Source: Dunaliella salina (taxonomy: Eukaryota > Chlorophyta > Chlorophyceae > Chlamydomonadales > Dunaliellaceae). Taken from it: a stretch of DNA of 10,168 nt. Both the position numbers and the translations under genes were made by a program. Under the pieces are notes generated by a model. The model made no database searches. It saw only the letters and a program-made list of their open reading frames with translations, and had not been told where the DNA came from. The stretch covers positions 185,010 through 195,177 of the forward strand of contig MU069602.1 in the NCBI GenBank assembly GCA_002284615.2, read 5' to 3'. The first letter of the stretch is position 1. Each line of letters starts with the position of its first letter. Below are positions 1 to 10,168 of the stretch, piece after piece.

Positions 1-78
<78 letters not shown>

Positions 79-111
79 ACAACAACAACGACAACAACAA
101 CAACAACAAGA
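1..111. repeat. (CAA)n trinucleotide microsatellite
   Basis: Almost uninterrupted ACA/CAA triplets from the first base, with single-base interruptions (ATGAC near 76 and ACGAC near 89). The array runs off the left edge, so its full length is unknown. It ends exactly where a retrotransposon-like 3' sequence begins at about 112. Read on the minus strand it could be the TTG-repeat tail of a non-LTR element, but an ordinary microsatellite is equally possible. Confidence 0.95.
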
Positions 112-189
112 TTTGTTACCAGAGGCTAATGGGGATTTGGAGGATTGCTAGGAGCACTAGGCTCTAGAACCTGGCAGTGAGAGGCATTC

Positions 190-460
190 TTGCATTAAGA
201 AAGGCTATGCTCCCCGGAGATGGAAATTCCTGATGGTGTCCAACAAAGCATTCTACATTGGGTGTTCTCATCTTGAGAGCCTCCAGATACGCAGCTCAGT
301 CGTTCCGGTGGCGTTGTAGTTCTAGAAGGTAGTAACCCTTTCAGGTAGATACTCCACCCACCGTCGAAAACAAATAAATCCCAGGGACAGTGGTGTCCAC
401 ATCATTGAATTGGAGTTCTGCCCAAACACCTAGCCTACACAGACTCTCTTGACTGCAAAA
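190..460 (+). pseudogene. Degenerate fragment of non-LTR retrotransposon C-terminal domain (plus strand)
   Basis: In one plus-strand frame from 217 the translation reads EMEIPDGVQQSILHWVF, then after a stop SGGVVVLEGSNPF, then after another stop VHIIELEFCPNT at 394-429. These pieces match in order the C-terminal region of the larger minus-strand remnant (IPDWFLP, PDAIFV, IHLVELKFCPDT at about 2200-2030). The PD of the presumed nuclease signature reads SG here, and ELK reads ELE, so the copy is dead. In-frame stops confirm decay. Orientation is opposite to the main remnant. The identification rests on motif order, not on a search. Confidence 0.55.
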
Positions 461-499
461 ATCAGCACAAAAACAATGAAGACAGCTTGCGCAAAAAAG

Positions 500-690
500 C
501 CTCCAAGGTGTGTAAATACCAAGCTTACATTATGCACCATATTTATCGGATTGCTGGAACTGTCTACAACCTGATGCTCTGGCCTAGTGTCTTCAAAGTA
601 TTTGATTTCTATCAGGTGCACATGGCTTATATTTGCATGCAGTTCATGGGGTTGTGCAGCTATTTCTGGTGGTCCTCCGTGTGGAGCTGC
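500..690 (-). pseudogene. Degenerate fragment of non-LTR retrotransposon C-terminal domain (minus strand)
   Basis: On the minus strand about 627-560 encodes HVHLIEIKYFEDTRPEHQ. This closely resembles the chlorophyte retrotransposon C-terminal motif, and its counterpart in the main remnant is IHLVELKFCPDTNP. The E-x-K of a possible PD-(D/E)XK nuclease is intact (EIK), but the sequence after it loses similarity within about 30 residues, and no start or upstream domain is attached. It faces the plus-strand fragment at 190-460, so two broken copies lie tail to tail with almost no spacer. Confidence 0.55.
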
Positions 691-699
691 GCAAAGCGT

Positions 700-1060
700 G
701 ACGTGAATGAATTGTCATGCGGGATCACTGTCATGTACATTCCACTGACTTGGCAGCACTCAGCACTGGGTGGCTAAAGGTCTAGGGGCCAGGTAACTCT
801 AGCAATAATAAAAAAGAAAAGCAAAGAAAAGAAAAGTCTACGCAAGCCAAAGGCCGCGTGCATTAAGGGAAGGTCCTCTAACTGGAGAGGTAGAGGCCTC
901 ACCAGAAGGCCCTCAGAACCTACACTAGACGCAGCTAGCCTAGGAGAGAGCCAGTAACAGATGTAATGGGGATCTGGAGGTTGCTCGCCATGCCCATGGA
1001 CACTCAAAATCTCCTTCTCCCGTCCTCCGCCGCCGCGCATCCAGCAAACCCCCTCCTAGA
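700..1060 (-). other. Probable 3' flank or 3'UTR of the main retrotransposon remnant; no gene
   Basis: This stretch lies just downstream, on the minus strand, of the last recognisable retrotransposon codons (about 1070). Open frames here give no recognisable protein. Bases 945-990 (ATGGGGATCTGGAGG and its flanks) are repeated imperfectly at 112-154, next to the (CAA)n array, in the same orientation, as expected for two copies of one element's 3' end. A purine-rich stretch occupies about 808-836. Confidence 0.35.
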
Positions 1061-1247
1061 AGCCCCCTGTGAGCACAGAGCGTGTCTAGTGTTTTTGATA
1101 GTGGTTAACCTTTGGGTGGTATGGTCTCTAAGCTTGGCTGCTAGTGATTTGGCTTTTTTCTAGTGAGGCCCAGATGTATGAGGGTTGTAATTGTATACTC
1201 ATTGTAAATGGTACCGTCCACACCATTTAAGATGATGTGTAAAGTCA
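1060..1247 (-). pseudogene. Non-LTR retrotransposon ORF, C-terminal end (separated by a transposon insertion)
   Basis: Read on the minus strand from 1247, the frame gives VTLHIILNGVDGTIY and then a short stretch to a TAG at 1143-1141. A shifted frame continues with AKSLAAKLRDHTTQRL and IKNTRHAL. These match the ordered C-terminal motifs I know from chlorophyte retrotransposons (a TLHTILLGVGGTIY-like block, then a basic KLARKLHAHS-like block). It continues directly from the codon that ends at the other side of the 1248-1919 insertion. The frameshift and stop show it is non-functional. Confidence 0.6.
1239..1247 (+). repeat. 9-bp target-site duplication, left copy
   Basis: GTAAAGTCA immediately left of the terminal inverted repeat at 1248. 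The identical nine bases follow the right terminus at 1920-1928. Confidence 0.8.
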
Positions 1248-1919
1248 CAGAGGTGGGCGACGAGCCCAAATCGCTGAAAATGTTCTTTCCCACCATTATT
1301 TTCCAAACCTGACCATGACAACCATTATAATACCAATAAAAATTATGTTCACCAAAAAATGAAGAAAACCGGAGGACCCCAGATCACTCTCCTGGCCTCA
1401 GATCACCCTAAAATGGCCCACAGCTCCACCCTGGGACCATTTTTCACCCCCAAAATATTTTTTTGATAACCCTTATATGATATGCTAACATCCTGCATAT
1501 TCAAAAGTGGGNATGAAGGAGGTCAAAAATTGACCTTTTTGGCACCCCTAGTGCTGGATTTTTTCTAAGGGAAATGGCTGAAATTCAGTATCTGACTANC
1601 CACTGGGTCTTTTCACTCCATTTTTTCTGCAATGATATTTTTTATTACAAGGACTCCAAATCACTAAAAATCACTCATTTTGGTGCTCTGGCTGGTCAGA
1701 TATGGTGGGTGCTTGCTCAAAAGCTAGGGTTCACGTTCTGGTAAATAGCAGAAGTGGCCGTACTTGGCAGTTTTCAAACTCAGTAGCTATGGAAACTCAG
1801 TAGCTATGGTAACGAGCAGTACATTTTGGTCCTAGATACAAAAACTGCCAAGTACGGCCACCGTGCTAAAGGAACATTTCAAATTGACCCCTGTTTGGGG
1901 CCCTCGTCGCCCACCTCTG
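1248..1919. mobile_element. Non-autonomous DNA transposon (MITE-like), 672 bp
   Basis: The left end CAGAGGTGGGCGACGAG (1248-1264) is a perfect 17-bp inverted match to the right end (1903-1919). The similarity continues imperfectly as a CCCAAA-type block. The element is flanked by GTAAAGTCA on both sides. It has no long open frame, so it would need a transposase supplied elsewhere. The CAGAGGTGGG terminus is reminiscent of hAT elements, but hAT makes 8-bp duplications and this one is 9 bp, which is more usual for Mutator-like elements; the superfamily stays open. Two ambiguous bases (1512, 1599) lie inside. Excision joins two parts of a retrotransposon reading frame, which confirms the boundaries. 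Confidence 0.8.
1754..1861. repeat. Long hairpin with 21-bp perfect arms inside the DNA transposon
   Basis: Bases 1754-1774 (beginning GTGGCCGTACTTGG) are the exact reverse complement of 1841-1861. The 66-base loop contains a perfect 17-bp tandem duplication, AAACTCAGTAGCTATGG, at 1776-1792 and 1793-1809. It sits 58 bp inside the right terminus of the transposon. It could be a subterminal structure of the element or a smaller nested foldback insertion. Confidence 0.85.
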
Positions 1920-1928
1920 GTAAAGTCA
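1920..1928 (+). repeat. 9-bp target-site duplication, right copy
   Basis: GTAAAGTCA immediately right of the transposon terminus at 1919, identical to 1239-1247. Confidence 0.8.
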
Positions 1929-2985
1929 CTTTAATGTTCCTGTTTGGATTTCTTGAGCTGCAAGTTTTAAGTCTGGTTATGGTGTGAGAATTTTGGGTCA
2001 CTGCACGCTGTAGAGTGATGGAGGGGTTTGTGTCAGGACAGAATTTCAGTTCAACAAGATGTATGCCCCTGTCTTGAGGAGGGATCTTGGAAGGATCAAG
2101 CTGAGTTTGTCTGCCTGGAAGGGGGCGCACAAAGATAGCATCAGGACAGGTTTGGTGCCGGGCAGAAGAGCCAGTACCATTAGGGAGAAACCAGTCTGGA
2201 ATAGCTCTTGATATGTTTCCAGGAACTTGTGTGCCCTGTTCCAGGGGCCTCTCGTTACTGCAGCCATCCATACCAATAAAGGATGAGCCATACCGACCTT
2301 TACTGATGGCTTTTACACAAAGGCTTAGGGCTGCGTGGTGTGTTGGTGTGCATCCCGCTGATTGTTGAGTTTGTACACCTGAGGAGTATATGGTCAATGT
2401 AGTCCATATCATCACATAGGGGGCATCTTCCAGAACTGGAGTAGTTGAATTTGGAAGCATGACATTGATCGTACAGAGTATCTGTACGATACTACATCTA
2501 TTTGCTGTTAAAGGTTAATTCCTGGATTTTCCAGAAGGAATTGCTGACCTCTCTGTCCGCAGTTGAGAGGTTGGGTGGCGTGATTCGGTGTTTGCTCTGT
2601 TGGTTTGTGGTATGGCATCATTAAGATTTTGCCATCCCTGGTAGTGATAGCCAAAGGTGTCAGCAGAGCCGAGCTTGTGTTTCTTGGGCATGTGTGCTTT
2701 AAGTTTGTCGTTGAGGTTGGTGAGGTAGTGCATGGGGAAAGTGGGAGCGGTGTATGCCATTGTCTCGTGAGGAGGAGGTCTTCAATGAAAGCCAATAAAA
2801 AAATGTGGAAAGGGTCCGTGGCATCTGGAAATACAATGCCTATTGTGTCTGAGATGGCTGCGGTGCAAGTGCAAGCATCAGCCCCCTCATTTCCTTTAAT
2901 GCCAGAGTGGGCTTTGACTTTATAACCCCATGAACTGTATGCAAAGCGTGATGTGAATGGATAGAGGAGAAATTCTGTTAGAAGT
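1920..2985 (-). pseudogene. Degenerate non-LTR retrotransposon ORF: RNase H end, zinc knuckle, PD-ExK-like domain
   Basis: Reading down the minus strand, domains appear in a sensible order. First is the RNase H-type segment KVKAHSGIKGNEGADA (about 2920-2873). Then come ATDPFHIF and, after a frame change, YLTNLNDKLKAHM (about 2733-2690) and YHYQGWQNLNDA. Next is YRTDTLYDQCHASKF followed by the zinc-knuckle segment CPLCDDMDYIDHILLRC (about 2425-2375). After another frame change come KAISKGRYGSSFI, IPDWFLP, CPDAIFV (about 2148-2128) and IHLVELKFCPDTNP (about 2064-2023). PD followed by ELK fits a PD-(D/E)XK restriction-like endonuclease; this function is inferred from the motif only. Stops near 2500 and at least two frameshifts make it a pseudogene. 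The RT domain and 5' part are absent. Confidence 0.7.
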
Positions 2986-2987
2986 AA

Positions 2988-3080
2988 ACCTGGCATTGCA
3001 ATCATTCTGCCTGCAGTGTTATGGCATTCAGTTTTCATGTTGGAGATGAAATGGTTCTGGCAGCCTGAGAGCATGTAGAG
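2988..3080 (-). pseudogene. Second retrotransposon fragment (zinc-knuckle tail), out of normal domain order
   Basis: The minus strand encodes YMLSGCQNHFISNMKTECHN followed by TAGRMI, the block that normally follows the CPLC knuckle and lies downstream of RNase H. Here it is upstream of the RNase H end of the neighbouring remnant, so it belongs to another copy or to a rearranged one. Its outer edge at about 3080 coincides with the left boundary of the interspersed repeat that starts there. Confidence 0.5.
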
Positions 3081-3206
3081 TGAGGCATAAGCAAGGTTTA
3101 TGGCAGAGTCTGAACGTTGTGGCACAATGCTGCTAGGAAAACTACTTTTACCTAAGGAGCTGGTGACAATTCCAATGTCACCAGCACTGCAGGTGAAAAT
3201 AAAATG

Positions 3207-3215
3207 GTTATAGTC
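3207..3215 (+). repeat. 9-bp target-site duplication of insertion in copy A, left
   Basis: GTTATAGTC, repeated exactly at 3865-3873. The uninterrupted repeat copy B has GATGTAGTC once at 5777-5785. Confidence 0.7.
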
Positions 3216-3864
3216 AGGAGGGCAGAAAAAGTTTCCTCCTGGAAGGTGTGTGAGAACTTTGCGCTGCCCCCCCCGGGGGGGCCCCCAGCCCTCACCCCTT
3301 TCCAAAAACCCACCTTCCAGTTTCACTACCTAAACATCAAGGGTACCGATCTGCTCCTTTTGAAATTTCCTGTGCATCTGCATACTCAACACACAGTGAA
3401 GGGAAGTCGCAGCAGAGTTAGTGGGCAAATTCCGAGCAGCGGTCGCCTATACATACCAACCTTGCCAGGCGCCCACAACTGGTCTGCATGCCCACAAACT
3501 GCCTCCTCACTCACCCAGCAGTACACATCATACATTGTCACTACTCTGGAATAATTTGCTGGACCTTCGTTTCCATGACCCCTGCAGCCCTCACCCATAC
3601 ATGTGGAACTGACTCCAAGTCATGCACACTGGCTCCCTCTTTTTAATTTGGACTTTGAAAAGGGCGCCAATCAACAGCTATCGAGCTCATGATTCTGAGG
3701 ACAACCTTGGACGAATAAGTGTCTCAGAGAAATCCTGAAGGGGGGGGGACCAAAAGTTGAGACTCTCCTGTGCCCCCCCCACCCCCTGACCTCCCCAATT
3801 GGACCCATACCAATCGATAGCTTTTGAGCTCAAGATTCCAGAGGTACACAAAATCTACCCTCCT
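3216..3864. mobile_element. Probable non-autonomous DNA transposon, 649 bp, with short inverted ends
   Basis: The left end AGGAGGGCAGA is an imperfect inverted match to the right end (reverse complement AGGAGGGTAGA). It is flanked by GTTATAGTC on both sides. The paralogous repeat copy B lacks these 649 bp and joins the flanks directly, which gives an empty site. No long open frame is convincing. It contains a GC-rich palindrome near its left end, a G-run/C-run pair at 3740-3785, and an internal imperfect direct duplication (CCAATC...AGCT..CGAGCTCA-like) at about 3668-3703 and 3808-3846. Its ends differ from those of the 1248-1919 element, but both make 9-bp duplications. Confidence 0.65.
3238..3320. 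repeat. GC-rich imperfect palindrome
   Basis: CTGGAAGGTG near the left edge pairs with CACCTTCCAG at the right edge. GTGAG pairs with CTCAC further in, and the centre is eight Cs (3267-3274) followed by seven Gs (3275-3281). It would form a long interrupted hairpin and is a likely trouble spot for sequencing or replication. Confidence 0.7.
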
Positions 3865-3873
3865 GTTATAGTC
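3865..3873 (+). repeat. 9-bp target-site duplication of insertion in copy A, right
   Basis: GTTATAGTC directly after the right inverted end; identical to 3207-3215. Confidence 0.7.
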
Positions 3874-4575
3874 AACAAATTTCTTTTTGTCAGCAGCCAC
3901 CACAACGCCATCAAAGCAGATGTCTACAGAAAGCTGAGCTGACACCCCTGAGTGGCTACTCTTGCGTTTGAGTAAGGGTGGCCATCAGGTATAGGGTGTT
4001 AGCTCAAGGGTCCCATTGCCACGCTTGATTCCACTGACTGAGATCCTCGTCCTAAACAAGAGCTATTAGATACAGTGACCTTGTTGAGGTATAAGGGAAG
4101 GCTGGCCGACCAGTTGGCCACGCTAGCGCTAGCTAGGAGACCTGTGCTCCTGAGTTGGACCATCTTGCGCGGAGGAAGGGCAGGGTGTGTACACCAGAAC
4201 CTGCTTGACCTTTGTGTAAAAAAATGGAAGAGCAAAAAAAGAACAGGCAGAGCGGAATGCTCTCTGCATGATGGCGGCGGAGACTCCCAGTTTCCTAAAA
4301 CCAAGTTGTCTCCTTTTCCACAATTGAGGTAGGAAAAATTAAGGTGTCACTGTGCTTTTCCTTGCATCAAATTTTGGGAGAGGGGGGCACTGTCATTCCA
4401 GCTCCCAGGCTCTGAACATAAATCTTGAACATGCCATGGGACAGTCTGACTTGAGCTTGGCATTTACTGCAGAGCACTGCTTTCCCCCTTGTGCACATCG
4501 TACGCCCGGCGCCAATCATTTTCTCGAGTTTGTGTGGACATGTACGACTGTATGACCAGCAGGCACAAGAGCGGC

Positions 4576-5644
4576 TTCAGGGATTGTTTGATGCAGGTGC
4601 CTTCGGGTGTCCTGACCATGGGGAAAGGCCAAGGCTGTTGACACAAGAGGAGGGAGTTGAGCAAGCAAGCGCCAGCATGTCATCAGGGCATGAGACATTG
4701 CCTCTGTATTCTGACAGGAACTGGAAAGAACTGCTCTGAAAGCCTGGGGAAGTGAACGGACACGGAGACAGCTGACTGAACTGACCGTTACTTCTGCTGT
4801 CCCCTGAGAATTTTTCTCAGACAGCTAATGAGAACCCGGAAGAAGAACCAAATTTTTCTTAGCGCAGAAAAGCAAGCTACGCTGGACGCAAAAAGGGAAT
4901 GACTCACGACTAACGCTGATAGACCCAGGTGCAGCGTAGGCGTGTCAAGCCCAAACCTGTTGACTTTGGTGGAGACCAAGGCTGTTGTAGTATTTCAAGG
5001 GGGTGAAAGCATAACACATACAGAACTTGCCCTGACCAACTTGTGGGGAACTGAAGGGACACAGAATCATGAGGATTGGGGCTGTGTTGCCTCTCTTTGA
5101 CTCTGAGTGTGATGTTGGAGGCCTGCGCACAGAAACTGAATGCAAGAATGGACTACACAGGAACAAACTTGATGGTCCCTCAGCTGAACAAAGACGGAAT
5201 CCTCTAAAGTAATCGTTCATAGTGATAGCTGCTGGCTTATACGCCGTGGCAAGGTTGAAAATTTGACCCGCGCCTCCTGCTTCTGAGGGTGGGTGGCTGC
5301 CAGTGGGTATGCAGTCCATTCATGGCATTAGACGGCACCAGGGCCTGCTGCCGGAAAAAAAGGCTGCAAGTTCCTCTGGGACGGAAGGGGCTACAGGTTG
5401 AGAGTCTGCTGCTGCTGAAGGCCAGAATGCCTGCATTGCTGATGTTGTTATGATGCATCTGCTAAAGGCAACCTTAGGCAGATCCATTAAAGCAACATCA
5501 GCACAACGTTGCAGGACTCTTCCTGCAAAGTGTACTTCAATATAGACGCAGACTCCGAACTCATTTCTATTTGGACCACCATTACCTGTCGATTTGCTCT
5601 GTACAAGGAGACGTACAGATGTCCAAGCTGCAGAAGATCTTTGG
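4576..5644. other. Sequence between the two interspersed repeat copies; no recognised gene
   Basis: No RNA gene, microsatellite or transposon terminus is visible. Several short open stretches exist on both strands. The one with most protein-like character is plus-strand 5491-5652, which is open between stops, has no ATG at its start and ends in YRCPSCRRSLGEA with a CxxC pair. The minus strand also has open frames here (for example 5682-5320). None matches a family I know. Confidence 0.4.
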
Positions 5645-6310
5645 GTGAGGCATAAGCAAGCTATGTGGCAGAGTTTTACCATCGTGGCACAGTACTAATA
5701 GGAGGACCACTTTCACCTGCGATGCATCGCTGGTGACGATTCCATCGTCATCAGCACTGCAGGTGAAAATAGGATGGATGTAGTCAACAAATTTGTCTGT
5801 CAGCCACCGCAATGCCACCGCAGCAGATGTCTACGCAGATAGGAAAGCTGAGCTGACCAGCTTGCCCCCAGTGCGAAAAAAGAAAAAGAGCATAAGAAGA
5901 ACAGGCAGCGGGGTGCTCCCTGCATGATGTTGGTAAATACTTTCAGTCTCTTTCCACTGCTGTGTTTCCTTTTCCAGAATTGAGGTTTATCCTACAATTT
6001 CAGTTGACGCTGTGCTTTTCTGTGCGCTTTTCCTTGCAACACTTTTTTTGAGAGGGAATCACTGTCATTCCAGCTCCCGGTCTCTGAACAAATCTTGAAC
6101 ATGCCATGGAACAATCTGACCTTGTTCCTGGCAGTCACTTGCAGAGCACTGCTTCCTCGCTTGATTATATGAGGCACGGGTATGTATCTAGCCGAGCGGC
6201 ACTCTTGCTGCCTGATACACTTACAGGACGATGATTTCCTCACTATTGTGCACATCCTACAACCGATGAAAAAAAAAAAATCCTCTCGAGTCTGCAGGCA
6301 CAAGAGCAGT
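5645..6310. repeat. Interspersed repeat, copy B
   Basis: Direct, diverged copy of the repeat at 3080-4575, starting with the same GTGAGGCATAAGCAAG and ending at CAGGCACAAGAGC. It lacks the 649-bp insertion present in copy A. It has about 105 bases between the CTTCCTC block (about 6150) and TTGTGCACATC (about 6246) that copy A lacks. An A-run lies at about 6269-6280. No coding capacity is recognised. Confidence 0.75.
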
Positions 6311-6944
6311 TTCTGGGTTTATCTTTTCAGCTTTTTGATGACTTACTGCCTGGGCATGAGTGAGGGAGGAACACTTCAACTTCGACTTCTGTACTGAATG
6401 AAAGATTCAACACGCCCTGAAACAATAATCATGTTTTCCTGGACCTGCTGCCTTTCTCAAGGGACCCATTACGCGACCAAAAACTGAAGTGCCACTAATA
6501 CATACGCACGATAGGAATTAAACTTGGTTTCCTCTCTTTAGGGGTGTTCAGTACCGAAGGAGTACCTTTGGCGTGAGACTGGTCATCGCACCTTCTGAAA
6601 CAACCAGTGTGATGTGCACGAAACATAAATTAAAATAATGATTTTTATAAACCACATTTGCAGGACACACAACACACAGCATGTTCACAGGATTCGCATC
6701 GCGATGCAGATACTCCATCGATTTTTTTCGTTTCAACGCTAGGTAACACTTCGCCATTATCAATCACAGCCGATTGTAGTGAGGATTACCTGTGCAAGCA
6801 CATCATCTCCCGATCGCCTCGCCTGAGGCTTGGACTTCAAATCGCCCAGATTTCCGCTATTCGAGATGAGATAGATGAGCTAGGCAGCCCCAACCTTCCT
6901 CTCTCGGACTCATCATCCCATCGTCCCTTGTGCTGAAAGCTCCG
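6311..6944 (+). promoter_or_regulatory. Upstream region and presumed 5'UTR of the UGP3-like gene
   Basis: No gene is recognised here. An AT-rich stretch at about 6622-6652 contains a TATA-like TTTTTATAAA at 6642-6651, roughly 300 bases before the chosen start codon. In the frame of exon 1 there is a stop (TGA) at 6876-6878, so the coding frame cannot extend far upstream without another splice. Promoter assignment is inference from position and base composition only. Confidence 0.3.
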
Positions 6945-10136
<3,192 letters not shown>

Positions 10137-10167
<31 letters not shown>

Positions 10168-10168
10168 T
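10137..10168. repeat. (GT)n microsatellite at the start of intron 4
   Basis: GT dinucleotides begin directly after the Glu-Glu codons GAGGAG and run off the right edge after a single TTT interruption. The presumed exon 4 donor is the first GT of this array. The donor position is inferred from the end of protein-like sequence and could differ slightly. Confidence 0.85.

Larger units (their letters stand above)
3080..4575. repeat. Interspersed repeat, copy A (interrupted)
   Basis: Shares long stretches with 5645-6310 in the same orientation. Examples are GTGAGGCATAAGCAAG (3080 and 5645), CAGCACTGCAGGTGAAAAT, AGTCAACAAATTT, GAAAGCTGAGCTGAC, AAGAACAGGCAG, CACTGTCATTCCAGCTCCC, ATCTTGAACATGCCATGG and CAGGCACAAGAGC. 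Relative to copy B it has a 649-bp insertion (3216-3864) and about 270 extra bases at roughly 3945-4215. No convincing coding region is seen. The repeat type is unknown; termini were judged only from where similarity stops. Confidence 0.75.

Noticed and set aside
774..1040. 88-residue minus-strand open frame
   Set aside because: Lies in the 3' flank of the retrotransposon remnant; no recognisable domain and low-complexity ends.
4945..5319. 124-residue minus-strand open frame, and a plus-strand protease-like stretch around 5101-5210 (LEACAQKLNARMDYTG)
   Set aside because: No catalytic motif or ordered domain neighbours could be found; the resemblance to a retrotransposon protease is too weak.

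Overview
This is a nuclear window from a eukaryote, most likely a chlamydomonadalean green alga; Dunaliella or a relative is my best guess. Three things point there: a spliced nuclear gene for a probable chloroplast enzyme, a degenerate non-LTR retrotransposon whose C-terminal domain resembles those I know from chlorophyte genomes, and many microsatellites at a moderate GC content. The organism call is inference. There is no bacterial gene organisation and no RNA gene that I can recognise.

Left part (1-3080): a graveyard of mobile elements. It starts with a (CAA)n microsatellite, followed by two small, oppositely oriented fragments of the retrotransposon C-terminus. The main retrotransposon remnant is on the minus strand, about 2985 down to 1060. 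It carries the end of an RNase H domain, a CPLC zinc knuckle and a PD...ELK segment. It is split by a 672-bp DNA transposon (1248-1919) with 17-bp terminal inverted repeats and a 9-bp target duplication; removing the insert reconnects the retrotransposon reading frame.

Middle part (3080-6320): two direct, diverged copies of one interspersed repeat (about 3080-4575 and 5645-6310). The first copy carries a 649-bp insertion with its own inverted ends and 9-bp target duplication, and the second copy shows the empty site. The sequence between the copies holds nothing I can identify.

Right part (6945 to beyond the window end): one plus-strand gene with four visible exons (6945-7379, 8163-8215, 8537-8643, 9952-10136) and very simple-repeat-rich introns. 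Splice phases agree at all three visible junctions. The product looks like the N-terminal part of a UGP3-type plastid UDP-glucose pyrophosphorylase; the catalytic domain would lie downstream. The most striking observation is in intron 3. The 3' half of exon 3 with its 5' splice site has been tandemly multiplied about five more times into the intron, and the intron's 3' splice site is also duplicated, so both ends of this intron carry extra splice-site copies.
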